This document shows positions 25,101-37,920 of a DNA stretch of 64,000 bases, piece after piece. The DNA comes from Oryzias latipes (taxonomy: Eukaryota > Chordata > Actinopteri > Beloniformes > Adrianichthyidae), in contig NC_019864.2 of assembly GCF_002234675.1 (NCBI RefSeq), positions 14,029,582 through 14,093,581 of the forward strand, given 5' to 3'. The translations under genes and the position numbers were made by a program. The stretch's first letter is position 1. Every line of letters begins with the position of its first letter. The notes under the pieces are model-generated. The model ran no database searches. It was given only the letters and a program-made list of their open reading frames with translations, and was not told the origin of the DNA.

Positions 25101-26986
25101 GTAAATACGTCATACTTTACTCTAAGTTGTCTGGAATTGGGGAACTGTTAAAACAATTCAAGTGATGTGTTTATTGAAGTTTCTTCCATAGTTTGTGTGC
25201 AATAGATTTATTTTATTTGGTTATTTTTTCTGTCATGGTAAAAGCTTGAGGAATTTTAGTGTCTTCAGAAATATCCAGTATTTCAGCCCATCTCTAAAGG
25301 TTATGACTTATTGTAAGTTCATAACATAAAATAAATTTGAAATCACAAGGTTAGTTACCACCATTGACTTTATAGGAGAACTGGACTGAGCATCACCTCC
25401 ACCTTGGGGTTTTAAAAAGGAAGTACTTGCTGGTCCCAAAAGTCTGATGGACTTCTAGTGAGAAATAAACAGCTATTACCTGAAGTAAGTTATATGGGTT
25501 GTCTCAATCATTCAGTCCAGTTCTCTTGTACAGTCTATGGTTACCACCAAATAAAAACCACAGTCCACATTTCTTCTAAAAAAATACTCCATTTTAGGAA
25601 GATGATTGACGAAACAGTTTTCATCTTAACTGTACTCTTAAATAATGTGAATAGCACAGGAAGTCAAAAACACACAAAGAGCCTTAATTTGTATTTAGAT
25701 ATTTCCCATAGATATATTCTATTGGATAACAAACAAGATTTTAGATAGTTGCAACATGAAAGAACCTGTAAGTCACAAAAGAAAAAAAGTCAGATCTAAT
25801 TTTTAATTGTATACTCTTTAGGAGTTATGTCTCACTCATATTAACCTAAGGAAGTTCATGAAATGTCCCAAAATGTTTATATAGTTTTTAATTTCCGAAA
25901 GTAAATTGTCACATCTCTATGTTGCCTACTCTGAAAAATAATCTAATTTTAAAAAGTAACAAATTGGTGAAGAGTATCTCAAACTCATGTATAACCCTTC
26001 TGAATTAATGGCACAAATTACTTCTTAAAGACGACGTCCAGGGGGTGAGACTGGTTGGCATATTTCTGCGCAACACTTTGTGAATTTAGCCAAAAAATTA
26101 TTGTGTATCTGTAAAAAATGTAAATTTTCTTAACCAGTCCACCGTTTTAGAAATTTATATCAGCTTAACAGTGACAAACAGGAAGTAGGAAGTGGCGGAG
26201 GAGAGGTGATATTGTTGGGATTGCAAGCAGCAATTATTCTGCTAAGCATTTCATCCATACTTGACAAACACTCAGTAAATTAAGACTTTGCAGGGGCTTT
26301 TAGTCCATATGAACAAGATATTAGAATATTGAACATCAGCAAAGGATTCGAGCCACAGTTTTTCTTGAAAATTAGTCACATTGCAGTTGGGAGGTTTTGT
26401 TGTCTTGGCTGTTATCTTATTTGTCATTTTTGTTTAAGTTTCTACGTAAATCAAAAAAAAAAAATCTCGCATTTTTCTGTGACATTCTGGATTAATAAAA
26501 CCACATAAAGTCTAAAGGTGGATCACATGAAATGTCTGCACTGGCATTTATGTACTGGAAAGTTCACATAACAGGTTGTGTGAGGACGAAGCCAAGTTGT
26601 TCAAGTGTTCTTTATCCAGCATAAAATTGTGGGGGCCTTGTTTGCTTTCTAACAAACCTTGTTGGGGTTCATTAACTAGCCCCCACTTTCCATTACTAGG
26701 TTTGAGGTAAATTGAGATGTTGTAATTCCTTTTAAAGACCACTAAAGGCTGGTCAGAAAAAAAAAGTTTTTTATTCACTCATATGTTGAGAAGTAGAACT
26801 TTAACCCCAAAATAAGCATGTACAACCTTAGCCTTATGTTGTTAACATCTTTAATAATTTTTTATTTATTTCTTATTTCCGAACAACTCACTTTACCATG
26901 TCCCACCAAATCAACTATTATTAGAATGTTGTAGGCGGGGTGGAGAAAATTCCAACTAATACCTAATTCAGAATTCTTTATCACTT
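25101..26986. other. Probable gpr22 intron; no exon seen
   Basis: AT-rich sequence between a proposed untranslated exon and the MITE/Tc1 cluster. It has no coding features. Confidence 0.4.
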
Positions 26987-26990
26987 TTAA

Positions 26991-27194
26991 CCCTTGTGCT
27001 ATCCTATGATCCCACCCTTACATTGACATGTTAACCCTACCATAATAAAGGTGGATAAAGGTGAAGAGGATTTCATGTAATTCATGGACACCAGTGAAGA
27101 TTACAAATCATTGAAGAAAAAAGGTTCAGCGCACTGTCTAGTGGGTCTAGATGACCCAACTCCCAATGTTAAAGTCTCTAGGATAGCACAAGGG
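26991..27194 (+). mobile_element. MITE family B, copy 1
   Basis: The 204-base element has inverted ends CCCTTGTGCTATCCTA / TAGGATAGCACAAGGG. TTAA stands on the left (26987-26990) and TCAC, possibly a mutated TTAA, on the right. It shares over 150 bases with 27776-27980 in reverse orientation. It has no coding capacity. Confidence 0.7.
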
Positions 27195-27489
27195 TCACAA
27201 ATTATATGGGAATCAGTCCACGACATATAGTGAGGGCAAAAAAGTATTTTTCAGTCACCAATTCTACAACTGGTCTAACGTGAAAAAAATTAGGTCTATA
27301 ATGTTCATCATAAGCAGACTTCAATTGTGGGAAACAAACCAGATTTGCAAACACTGTAAGTGCCATTTTGGATCCTTTCTTTCATGCAGATCTTTCCCCT
27401 TTATTTAACCTGGTAAGCTATTAAGAACATGTTCTTATTTACAATAAAGACCTGGGAAGTGGATAAATATTTCTCAAGAACTGTGAGAT

Positions 27490-28607
27490 TTCGGGGGTGT
27501 GGCTGGGCAACACAGAATTTCAACTCCCTTCAAAGATTCTCTATTGGATTGACGTCTGGACGTTGGCTGGGCCACCTCAGAGCCTTGAAATGCTTTTCAC
27601 AGCTACTTCTTTGTTCCACGGGTGACGTGTTTGGGATTATTGTCACAATGTAAGATCTAGTGAAATTTCTTCCTAAATACTCTCACTGATGGAAGGAGGT
27701 TTTTGCCCAAACTTTCACCATACTGAGTCCCATTTATCCTTTCCTTAATCCAGGTCAGTTGTTTTGTCCATATAATCCTTGTGCTATCCTAGGCACTTTG
27801 ACATTGGGAGAGAGGTCATCTAGACCCCACAAGATAGTGCGCTGAACTTTTTTCTTCAATGATTTGTGATCTTCACTGGTTTCCATGAATTACATGAAAT
27901 CCTCTTCAGTTATTTCAACCTTTGTCATGGTAGGGATAACACGTCACTGGTCATCTTGACCACATAGGATAGCACAAGAGTTACCAGTTAAACAGCGTCA
28001 AAGCATGCTATTCATCCCTGCTTCACAGTTGGCTTGGTGTCTCTGGGAAGCAGCTCAGCATTATTTCCCCTTTAAACACGGCCAGTGGGGTTTATACCAA
28101 GGAGTTCCATTTAGCTCTGCTTAGATCACAAACTGTTCTACCAGTCCTACTCTGGATCAACTAGATGTATTCTGGCAAAGTTTAGATTGTTCTGGAGATG
28201 TTCTGGCATAGGCAGGGGGATCTATTGAGCACTGCCAGTTTTAAATCCAGACAACGTTGTGCGTTACTAAAAGTGTCCTTTGTTTTAGTGGTCACAGCTC
28301 AATTCAAGTCATTGAACAGTTCCCCAGCGCAGTTAAAGATAATTTGTACCCAAACAAGTGAGATGTTGTACGGAGCTCCAGGTGGAGTGAGATCATCAGT
28401 GATCTTGTACTTCTTTCTTTTTCCAATAATTGCTCCAACAGTTGATCTCTTCTCACCAAGCTGTTGTCTTATTGTAGATTGAACACCTGAACAAGACTGG
28501 GATGAACCAATCTTGTTCCTGGTGTCCTTTGACAACTCTTTTGTCTTGTTCATGGTAGAAAGGTTGCAGTCTGACTGTTTCAAAGTGTGTGGAGAATAGA
28601 AGATCAT
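27490..28607 (-). pseudogene. Tc1-type transposase pseudogene
   Basis: The N-terminal part is open for about 100 codons (28607-28299). It includes T-K-E-L-S-K-D-T-R-N-K-I and Q-L-G-E-K-R-S-T-V-G-A-I-I, typical of the paired DNA-binding domain. The C-terminal part shows D-N-N-P-K-H and L-R-W-P-S-Q-R-P-D-V-N-P-I-E-N-L with in-frame stops between. A 205-base MITE interrupts the middle. It cannot make an active transposase. Confidence 0.7.
27776..27980 (-). mobile_element. MITE family B, copy 2, nested inside a Tc1 element
   Basis: It is a reverse-complement relative of the copy at 26991, with ends TCCTTGTGCTATCCTA / AGGATAGCACAAGAG and 'ttcttcaatgatttgtgatcttcactgg' in the body. Tc1 sequence continues on both sides, so this insertion is younger than that Tc1 copy. 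The four-base flanks are ATAA and TTAC. Confidence 0.7.
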
Positions 28608-29328
28608 CTTAAAGAAGTAATGGGTGTGTGAGGGACAGAATTCCTGCTTGTTTAATGGAGCTTATTTTCTGCACTATAAACTCTTTAAAAATCATACAAT
28701 ATGATTTTCTGCATTCTTTTTTTTTTGCACATTTTCACTATCGCAGTTGAAGTGCACATTACAGACCTCTTATCTTTTTAGATGGAGCAACTTGCTGATA
28801 GTGACTTACAATTACTTTTTACAACACTTTACATGTGTATTATAATGAAAACAAAACTCAACTACACGTGGAATAAATGCTTGAAGTTAACAAAAAAAAA
28901 GTCACAACGTAAGCACCAAATATTTCTTACTTGGTAAAAAACCTAAAATCATTTTTATTTTGTGCTTTTTCTAATTTGTGGTTGTTTTTCCTGGTACTGT
29001 TAAAAAGGCATCTGCTGTAACTTGCCAGTGTGTCTGTGTGGTTTGGTCCATTTTTGAGAAAGCAAATGTATCCAGTTGGAGGCGGGGTTTTTTTTGGGCG
29101 TTATACACACTTGCCTACTACTTCTTTGGTTTGTTTTAAAACAAGCATGAGAATCTCACATTAATGGGTGGAAATGGTCCCATGTAAAATTTTAGCCCAA
29201 TGACATCTATGTCCTCAGCTAATTTCAAACAATCACTGCCTGGTGAAAATGTTGATTACACCTTACTATTATATAAATGTCAATATAACATTAAATGATG
29301 CTATTCTTTCTCTTTTTTCTACAGGATA

Positions 29329-30645
29329 ATGCATATTCTTCTCTGCCCAGAAAAACAAGCCATCATGAGCAACGTTACAGTAACCGACAACACTGAATCC
29401 ATCAGCCGCATCATGAGCCCGGCAATAACCAGCCCCCACCCTTACCCTGTGAGTTTCCAAGTCTCCCTCACAGGCTTCCTCATGCTGGAGATCCTGCTGG
29501 GCCTGAGCTCAAACATTACTGTGCTCGCCCTCTACTGTATGAAGTCGAATCTTGTAAGCTCCGTCAGTAACATCGTCACAATGAATCTCCATGTGTTGGA
29601 TGTACTAGTTTGTGTTTGCTGTATCCCTCTCACCATTGTGGTGGTGCTGCTTTCCCTGGAAGGAGACACTGCCCTAGTCTGCTGTTTCCATGAAGCCTGC
29701 GTCTCCTTTGCTAGTATCGCCACCGCTGCAAACGTGCTTGCCATCACCCTTGATCGCTATGACATCTCAGTTAAACCTGCAAACCGAGTGCTGACAATGG
29801 GCAGGGCTCTGGCCCTGCTGGCTACTATTTGGGTGCTATCCTTTCTTAGCTTCCTTGTACCCTTTATTGAGGTGGGATTCTTTGCCCAAGGTCAAGCAGA
29901 ACTGAATCAGACGGTCGTGGAAAATATGTCTGAAACAAACCAATTTTACAATGAACATGGACTGTATTACCACTTGCTGGCTCAGATTCCTATTTTCTTC
30001 TTCACTGCCATTGTGATGCTTATTACTTACTCAAAGATCCTGCAGGCACTGAACATTCGTATTGGAACACGTTTCCACAATTCACAAAAGAAGAAGGCTC
30101 GAAGGAAAAAGCGTCCCTCCATGACGGCCATGACGACACAGCAGGAGGCCACGGATGGCTCTCAAAGCAGCGGCAGCCGCAATCCCACACTTGGTATGCG
30201 CACCTCTGTGTCTGTCATAATTGCTCTGCGCAGGGCTGTCAAGCGCCACAGAGAGAGACGAGAACGCCAAAAGAGGGTTTTCAGGATGTCCCTTTTGATT
30301 GTTTCTACCTTTCTTTTGTGCTGGACTCCCATCACTGTACTGAACACAGTCATCTTGAGCACGGGTCCCAGTGACTTAATGGTCAAGTTAAGACTGGGTT
30401 TCCTGGTTATGGCCTATGGGACTACTGTTTTTCACCCTTTACTCTACGCCTTCACACGGCAGAAGTTCCAGAAAGTCTTAAAAAGCAAAATGAAGAAACG
30501 AGTGGTCTCAATCATTGAGGCAGATCCCACCCCCAACAATGCCATCATTCACAACTCTTGGATTGACCCAAAGAGGAACAAAAAGGTTACTTTTGAGGAC
30601 AAAGATGCTCGATTGAAGTGTCTATCTTCTGTAGATGTGGAGTGA
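29329..30645 (+). CDS. gpr22: Orphan G-protein-coupled receptor 22, intronless coding region
   Basis: The frame encodes 438 residues, close to human GPR22, and the TM1-TM3 region, third loop and C-tail closely match that family. It is a plasma-membrane class A receptor with no established ligand. TM1 spans about residues 43-70. The TM3 end has L-D-R-Y at 141-144 and the conserved TM3 cysteine is C118. The third cytoplasmic loop (about 245-322) is very basic. TM6 carries C-W-T-P at 331-334. TM7 has H-P-L-L-Y at 369-373 in place of NPxxY, as in mammalian GPR22. N-terminal NVT and loop-2 NQT and NMS are possible glycosylation sites. The first ATG is four bases after a strong acceptor (pyrimidine tract then CTACAG, ending 29324). 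A second in-frame ATG at 29365 gives a product 12 residues shorter, and human GPR22 also has a second Met near there. Extracellular loop 2 has no cysteine, unlike the mammalian protein as I recall it. A versus b paralogue is not resolved. Confidence 0.96.
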   Translation: MHILLCPEKQAIMSNVTVTDNTESISRIMSPAITSPHPYPVSFQVSLTGFLMLEILLGLSSNITVLALYCMKSNLVSSVSNIVTMNLHVLDVLVCVCCIPLTIVVVLLSLEGDTALVCCFHEACVSFASIATAANVLAITLDRYDISVKPANRVLTMGRALALLATIWVLSFLSFLVPFIEVGFFAQGQAELNQTVVENMSETNQFYNEHGLYYHLLAQIPIFFFTAIVMLITYSKILQALNIRIGTRFHNSQKKKARRKKRPSMTAMTTQQEATDGSQSSGSRNPTLGMRTSVSVIIALRRAVKRHRERRERQKRVFRMSLLIVSTFLLCWTPITVLNTVILSTGPSDLMVKLRLGFLVMAYGTTVFHPLLYAFTRQKFQKVLKSKMKKRVVSIIEADPTPNNAIIHNSWIDPKRNKKVTFEDKDARLKCLSSVDVE

Positions 30646-30985
30646 AGGAACTACCTATGCTGGGCTAAAACAAAAATAATCCAGTCAAAGCAGCTAACAG
30701 TGACATCAGGGGATGATTAAAAAGGGAACATGGTAATCCAAAGCATTCATGTAAAAAGTGCAATAGAATGTACATAGATAGAAGTTCAATAATTTATTAT
30801 AATTATTTATTGAGAACAATGTAGTTTCATAGGTATCTTATATATTGTAGATATTGCATGGCCTTTTGTAACAGTAGTGATACACAGCACATTGTATAAA
30901 ATACATGTAAAAAGGGTGAATAAGTTCTTTAATAGAGACAGAGGTAGTAAGTGTGATGTAAGCATATATTTATAAATAAAACTTG
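30646..30985 (+). promoter_or_regulatory. gpr22: gpr22 3' untranslated region and poly(A) signal
   Basis: After the gpr22 stop the sequence is AT-rich with several ATTTA-type motifs. A canonical AATAAA lies at 30975-30980, followed by a GT-rich stretch, which makes it a plausible cleavage and polyadenylation site about 340 bases past the stop. This is inferred from motifs only; a later site could also be used. Confidence 0.5.
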
Positions 30986-33900
30986 TGGTGACTTATGTAA
31001 CAGTCCCTGTCTTAATGTAAGAATATTTGCAAATCCACAATCATTTAGCTTTTTTTTTTATAATGTTCTTTCACCCCAAATATCCCTTGTGACCACTAAC
31101 TATACGAGATCTCTGGAAGGGGAAGACAATGAAACGGGGTGAGAGGTGTGAAAAGACGGCAATGACAGATCCTACATAGAAACATGGGAATGGAAAGTAG
31201 TGAACGTAATGTTGCTATGGTGAAATTTAGAAGGAAAAAAAAATTAAACAGGAAGTAATTTCTTAGAGTTCAACAATCACACACACACATTCCACAAACA
31301 CAACAGAACACCATGGTTCTCATCATCCTGTTTGATATAAACCAGATGTAATCAAACTCCAGCCTGCTTTCGACTGCCTCCTGGAGCCCAGTGAACGCTC
31401 AGTACAGAAATATGGCAGCTGATTAAATAATAAATATTTTCCTAATCTTGTAAAAGCACAGATGTAGTATGCTTTCATTTGGAGGGTATTTAGTGAAGCT
31501 TAAGTACAAACAAGTGGCACAGATTTCCCGTTGTCAAAATAATCACACCAAGAAATGTGACAAAAACATGGCGGCAAATTTCCTGCAAAATTATAAACAA
31601 ATAAGATTATATTTACAATATGTCAAACCACATTACATTTTCCCCAATTCTCTTTGCATCACAGTTCCATTTCTGTGCTTTCTTTTCATTGTCGGAAAAT
31701 GGCAGTAAAAGTGAGTATTCCTGAGAGGCTGTGGCTTTTAAGTTATAGCACAGCTGTATATTTTGGCTTCCCCTTGTCTCATCATCAAGTTTGCCCTAAA
31801 TAAAAAGGGAATAATTTATTCACACAGCCACAGAACAATTCCAGAAGTAAGCCTGTGCAGGAGAAATGAGAAATGTCAGTCTAATTTATTCAGTCTGCGC
31901 TTAAACGTCAAGTCTGGCTTCAGTGACAGAAACTCCGGGCTTATCACTAACAAGGGTGAGTGCTTCATTTAAGCCCTCACATCAAGGAGGATATTTCAGT
32001 CTGTTAAGTGGATACACCGAGTGATTTGTCATGCGTACATGCGAGTACACACGCGCTACATCTCAAACTTAATGCAGTAGCGTCTCCGCTGTCTCACATG
32101 TGGTGGAGAGCTCTTTAAATGTGGGGAACACAAGCCTGTTGGCTAGCACAGCTATTACACAACCTCAATCAAAAGCTTTTCTTGCTGCCGGCATCTGGTT
32201 TGTAGCACAGCATGGAGAATTGATACGGGAATATTGATGCAGCCAAGGTTCTTTATGAGCCTGTTTTAAACAGGGACTGAGTGTGTCGGTGGCTTGAGGG
32301 CACATCTGATTGAGAGTAAAGATGGGATCACAGCCAACAACAGATAAGCTGACAGGGCAGAGAGCTGACCTATGAGATGACATGTTTAACTTGAGGGTAC
32401 TTTGACATAAATGCTTTTTTGAATGTCTGAGGAAATAATATAAGAGAAAAAGGTAATAGATGAGTTTTATGAGAAAAAAAAACTTACCGTTATTTCTACC
32501 AACCAACTGGAAATGATTTAGGTCCTAATGACCACCAGCAGTTAATTAGATCGCTGCTTAATAGTACAGCACCATCTTAACCACGGCTCTTGAAAAGACA
32601 GTATTAACTGACTGCCTACCAAAAGGACATCCGGAAGAAGGTTTTTATTTTATTTATCTATTTATTTTTTAAACTGAGTCGACTATGAGGCCACAGTTTG
32701 TTTTCAGTGTCGGGGCGAAGCTACAAAGCCAAAGGCAATAGGCCCAAAATGTTTCCCAGGCACAACCAAGTTTGTCTGATGTTCTGGGTGTCCAATGCTT
32801 TGATGTTACTTTCAGTCACACAGAAGCTATGTGAAGATTAGGACGGAAACATATAATTGCACTAAAAGATATCTGTTTTCATTTATTTTTCCAATTATTT
32901 CCTTCTTGGAGACAAATTGTGTGGAGAAACTAAGAGAGTTCAATTTATTGTTTTTGCCACTTGATTTCAATTCATTATTTGTTGCAATGTTTTGATTGAA
33001 TTTTAGCTTTGGCACAGTAAAGCCCCTTTCAGACATGAAACATGCCATTCATAGCTCCATAAATCAAAAGTGAATGGGATTTAGTCATTGATGACTTTCA
33101 CAGTAATGCTTCCCACAGCTTGATCAAACCCTAACAGGAAGAGGCACAGCATAAACATAATATTTACAATGAACACCAGAATGAAAAGTGCATCAAACAA
33201 CAAACTAGACAATGCAAAAAATAGTCCAATTATCATCTAAGATTTTGAAATCTTGGTTTTCAGATCAACAGTAGAACTGACATTTGACTACAGGATACAA
33301 TTAGCGAAATTTGCTATAACCTGGCATAACATCATTCAACATTTCACACGATCAATGTTTTACCCCAAAACTCTATAACTCTATAATTAACCGTTGTTGT
33401 CATAGAAAATATAATCAGATTAACAGTGCAATGAAATAACAACTATTATAAAGCATATTTGTTAAGAAATACATTTTAATATTTTTCACAAGTTAATTTT
33501 AGAAGCTTAAAAATCCTGAGATTTAGAAATTATTTTTCTCTGGTAGTTTATTTCCCCTCTGTCCTTTTCCCCTTTAGTTCTCACTACAGTTAAGAATTCC
33601 CACTGTCCCACTCACATACATTATTATCATTGTGTCCTTCTGCCTGTCTTTCAATAGTTACCCCTCATAGAAAGCCACCCCCAATTCAGTTGCCAGCTTC
33701 TCAGGTCTCCTCTCCATCTAGCCACAGACACAGAATAAAAGCCTGGGAAATCACATTACTCTGTCTGTACGGAGCCTCTATTGCATTAGGTCAGCGAACA
33801 CTCAACTGTAATTCTGCTACTGTAGAGAAAGAAGAAAGTGGATTGAACCCACCAGACAGCACGGCTTGACAAATTGTTGCTTGTGGTCATTTTCCAAATG

Positions 33901-36900
33901 TAAGGCTCTCTAAACCACATATAAAGTGATAGAAGGACATCTTATAGACTTGGAAGATGTATGTCCTTGATAAAATAAAATCCTCTAATTTCTGTGCAAG
34001 AAAACCTTTGGCAGGGACACCAACCAGGAACCAAAGACACGATGGAGTGTGACCTCCACCTGCTATGAACTTAATCACATTGGTGTGTGGATTAATCAGT
34101 TTTCTTTAAAATCATTTTACAACATTGTTGTCACCAGCAGCATGCAAACACTTAAAGACATAAAAACATTTTTTAACCCAAACAAAAAAGAGAAAAGAAA
34201 AATTACAGTATGAGCATCTTTTTTTTGTCTGGCGAGCAGAAAAAAATGACATGTCTATTTTGGTGTGCAATAATAGTAAATCAATTCCAAACATGAAACA
34301 ATGAAAAATCTGATCCTCATTAGGAAAATCTTTTTCAAACATAAAAGCTGACAGGAATAATTAGGTTTGGAGCGAACATGACTTTATGGCCAGGAAAGCA
34401 TGTTGATGTGTGCGTTTTTGTGTGGGTACTGTACCTGTAATTCAGCGTGTACTACAGCACAAGCAGCTTTCTTCACTCATTGTGTTCACGCAAACATAAG
34501 CCTGTCCAGTTGTTTTATCAGTCAATGACAGAATGTTAACCACTGTGTGTGAGAGCAGAGAGACTGCAGGGAAAACATCTCTGCCCTTCAGTTCTCCTCA
34601 CAGTGATGACTTGTGTTTCCTGATTTTTAACCACACTCCTTTCTCAGTGCCAAAAACACTAAGCTATCACAACACTTTCCTTGAAATGAAGAGTTTAGAA
34701 CAAAATAAAGAATTTAACATCAAAAGAAAAAAACAAATTTTCCAAGAGATTATTTTACATTTGTATTACCTTTTGTTACAATTTTTGACTGAAAAAAAAA
34801 ACCAGTTGCGTAAAATATATATATATGTATCCGTTAGTCAATTTGTCAAAATAACCATTATTGCTTTTCATATGCAATATACATTTTTTATGATGATGAA
34901 GGACATTAAAAGAAGAAGTTAAGCTAAAAACTTCATTTATGAGTATTCTTTATTCATATCAATCTCAGTTTCAGTTTCCGTTTCAGGTCAGTGATTGCGG
35001 GTTTGAGTCTGAAGACCAACTAAAAAGGTAACCCCATACCTCCTAGCTGGACTCTCAGCATTAAAAGATGTCTTCTGGGTTAAACTACCAAATTGTTTCG
35101 CAGTGTGGCGGAGACTCCACTTCCCCGCTGCCTCAAGCTATAGGCCAAATCCTAAGAAAAATTTTACAAATGCAGGTGTGTAACAAGTAATAAGGTTTGA
35201 ATTTTACCTTAAAAAGTATCAGATCTCATGTATTATTAACTTCAAGAGGATGTCATACCACTAATTTACTGTACCACTAAATCAGTGAGCAATGTTAATC
35301 AAAATGTTGACGAAAACTATACTATACTAGACGAAAACTGTAATATTTCTTTAAGGATCTAACTGAGCCGTTCTCTCCCTCTTTTTTTTTTTTTTGTGCA
35401 TTGAAAATGTCTTCATCCTTTGAATTCAGCTTCTCTGGGGTCTTTCAAATCCTGGTCAAGGACGTGTGAAAGACAAATTTAATAACTTGCTAAAAAGACC
35501 AAGTCAAATTTATACTGCTGACCTCAATTTTTCAGGGAAGAATGATGTCTCTGACGCGGGTCGGTTAAAACGTCTAGAAGTGATTTGAGACAGTTTTAGC
35601 GTTCTGACATAAACTGGGCTTTCTCAGGGCTTTGTTTCTGAAGCTATAAATCTTTTAGGAGTTCAGTGGAATGCTCTTGAGGCAAGAAGGTTATTGCGTT
35701 TGGCTTAGGTTAAAATAAAAGAAAAAAGAAAAAGCTTTACATTTGTCTCTTAAACCAAAATGATCAAATATCAACTTTATTCTAAAACAACAGAAATGTT
35801 TTATAACAGCCTGGAAGGAAAACTACAAACTGAGGTTTATGATCATAAAGAAAATATAATATCAAGGACACAATAAATATATGGTCGTATCTATGAATCC
35901 ATAAGGGAATTGTCGTAGAGGCCAGGTCCCCAGCAGAGAAGTAACATTTCGTTTTCACATAAAAATCCCTTAAGGGACTTGTTGCCGCAGTGTCATCTGG
36001 CCATTATTTTAGCAGATCTGTCGGGTTTGTGGACGTGCTGCAATGTCGCTGTGAGCTGGTATAACCTATCAACCTCAAGGTTGGCTTTATGTATTCTGGG
36101 ATGCAGCCCTCCTGCTCAGCTAGAATGGTTATCATCAGCATCTGACAGATCAAACAAGCAAATTTCCCCTCTGCAGAACCGTTGCATCCTCTGTCATTAC
36201 ATCATTTTGAAGCTTCTGGCAAAAGAAGAGCATTGACAGGAAAAAATAAATCTAACCAGAAAAGATGTTCTTTTTTCTTCTAGTTTTCACTTTCTTGCTT
36301 GTGCAGTGAAATGTTCTCACCAGGATCCACATGATATTTCCTGTGTTGCCCGTTGTTGGATGATTGGCTGATTGAACGGTAATGTGAGCGCGCAGGTGTA
36401 CAGGTGGTCCTTGGTGAAAGTCATTACAGCTGGCTTTCCGCGGAAGCTCTGCTGAGTAAAGTCAGATGCAGCCTTTCAAACGAAGAGAGAGCAGAGCGGG
36501 GCACATCAAGTCATTTATCCGCTCTCAAAAGAGCTGCAACAGTGTGCAGCTGTAAACATTTTGCCGCCGAGCACTCCTGAGACACGCACTCGAAAAGAGG
36601 ATAGCAGCTATCAGGCTCTTTCACAGAAGAAGCCCATGTGAATACAACTCTTGCGCTGAATGCACTGGCGAGGGGATAAATATACACAGAGCTGCTACAG
36701 GCAAATAATTCAGACGAGATATGAAAAAATACAAAATGTTATTCATATTTATGAGAATGAAGAAAGCTGGTTTGTGCAACTAAAGTAGCACCCCCTTTCA
36801 GCAGATGCTGCAAGACCTTCTAGAATAAGCTTATATTTACAGCTTTTGTGACAAGTGTTTATGCTGCTGTTGAACCAAAATGCCAAATTATTACATAAAG

Positions 36901-37233
36901 AATATTTGATTAGACTGTCTTGTAGACGTCTCCATGGAAAAGCGTTTTTTTTAAGCTATTAGGTCACATTGCCCCCTACTGGATATATTTATATGACTTC
37001 CTTGTTCAATTGAATGTGGAGACATGAATCCATGTCGCAGTCAGATAAAATCCTAAATAGCTGATTTACATGCAAACAGTGGGAGAGGTCAACAGAAGCC
37101 ATCTCATAGAATTTTAATAAACCCGTTTGCAGCAAAGTGCTATGACACAAAAGGGGCCCACCATGGCTTTGTTTACTGCAGCAGTATTACTTCAAAATAT
37201 CTCCTACTTTATGATTTTTATAAAATATGGTTA
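30986..37233. other. Intergenic; no gene seen
   Basis: The region between the gpr22 poly(A) signal and the Gmr1-like element is AT-rich. The block at about 36380-36700 has more balanced composition and could be a conserved regulatory element, which cannot be judged without alignment. Frames such as 32165-32506 (minus) and 34533-34922 (plus) are featureless. Confidence 0.4.
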
Positions 37234-37238
37234 TTGTT

Positions 37239-37920
37239 TGTGACGGGGTTCTTCTCAGCAGCAAAAAAATAAATAACTCGGAAATAAGATGGCCAAGCAA
37301 GCAGACTCAAAATTTCAAAAATGGGATTTTATTGATCCCCACAAAAAAAAAACAAAAAAAAAACAATCAGACAAACAATTCAGCTGATTCTGGGAGAGCT
37401 TGTTGCCATCACTGCAACCAAGACTGCTCTCTTCCAACTGAAAAAAGTTCACCCCTTATAAAGACCTAGCCCCTCCCACAGGCCAATTATCCAAACAATT
37501 CCTTAAAACAACTTACTAGAAGATTCATCCACATAATTCCAAACTTACAGATATTTAACAGAAAAAACAACAACAGTTGAAATACAGAAATAGGTTTGAA
37601 ACAAAATCAATTAGACAAGAAGGGGAACAAAGCAAAAAAATAATTCTGACATGTGAAGTCACTTCCTGTTTCCTGTGGATATAAATGCTGATGTGTCCAT
37701 GGCTCTGGTTTGGCTGTTGGTGGAGGAAAACTTTGATGGTGAGTGAGATTCTGTTTAAAACCAAGTGTGCACCCTTATAATTAAACAAAACATGAAATGT
37801 GAATGATTTGTCCCACAAAACTATAAACTGTTACTGGGCTGGGAGAAAAGAAAAAACAAACAAACAACTAAGGCTCATGTTCAGGCTCTGTCCTGCAACC
37901 TGTGACGCTACTTCGTCACA
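37239..37920 (-). repeat. Probable 3' LTR of the Gmr1-like element
   Basis: On the minus strand the 682-base segment starts TGTGACG right after a G-rich polypurine tract and ends CCCCGTCACA at the TSD. An AATAAA lies near 37328 (minus). The pol stop codon is within its first bases, an overlap seen in compact gypsy elements. The boundary is set by tract and terminus only, because no matching second LTR is present. Confidence 0.6.

Larger units (their letters stand above)
27228..28829 (-). mobile_element. Tc1-like DNA transposon relic with nested MITE
   Basis: Left end 'tagtgagggcaaaaaagta' and right end 'ttactttttacaacact' are diverged inverted repeats flanked by TA dinucleotides (27226-27227 and 28830-28831). 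Removing the nested MITE leaves about 1.4 kb, near the usual Tc1 length. The minus strand carries a transposase pseudogene: an N-terminal helix-turn-helix region at 28607-28299 and the D-N-N-P-K-H and R-P-D-V-N-P-I-E-N-L blocks at about 27655-27500. Confidence 0.75.
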
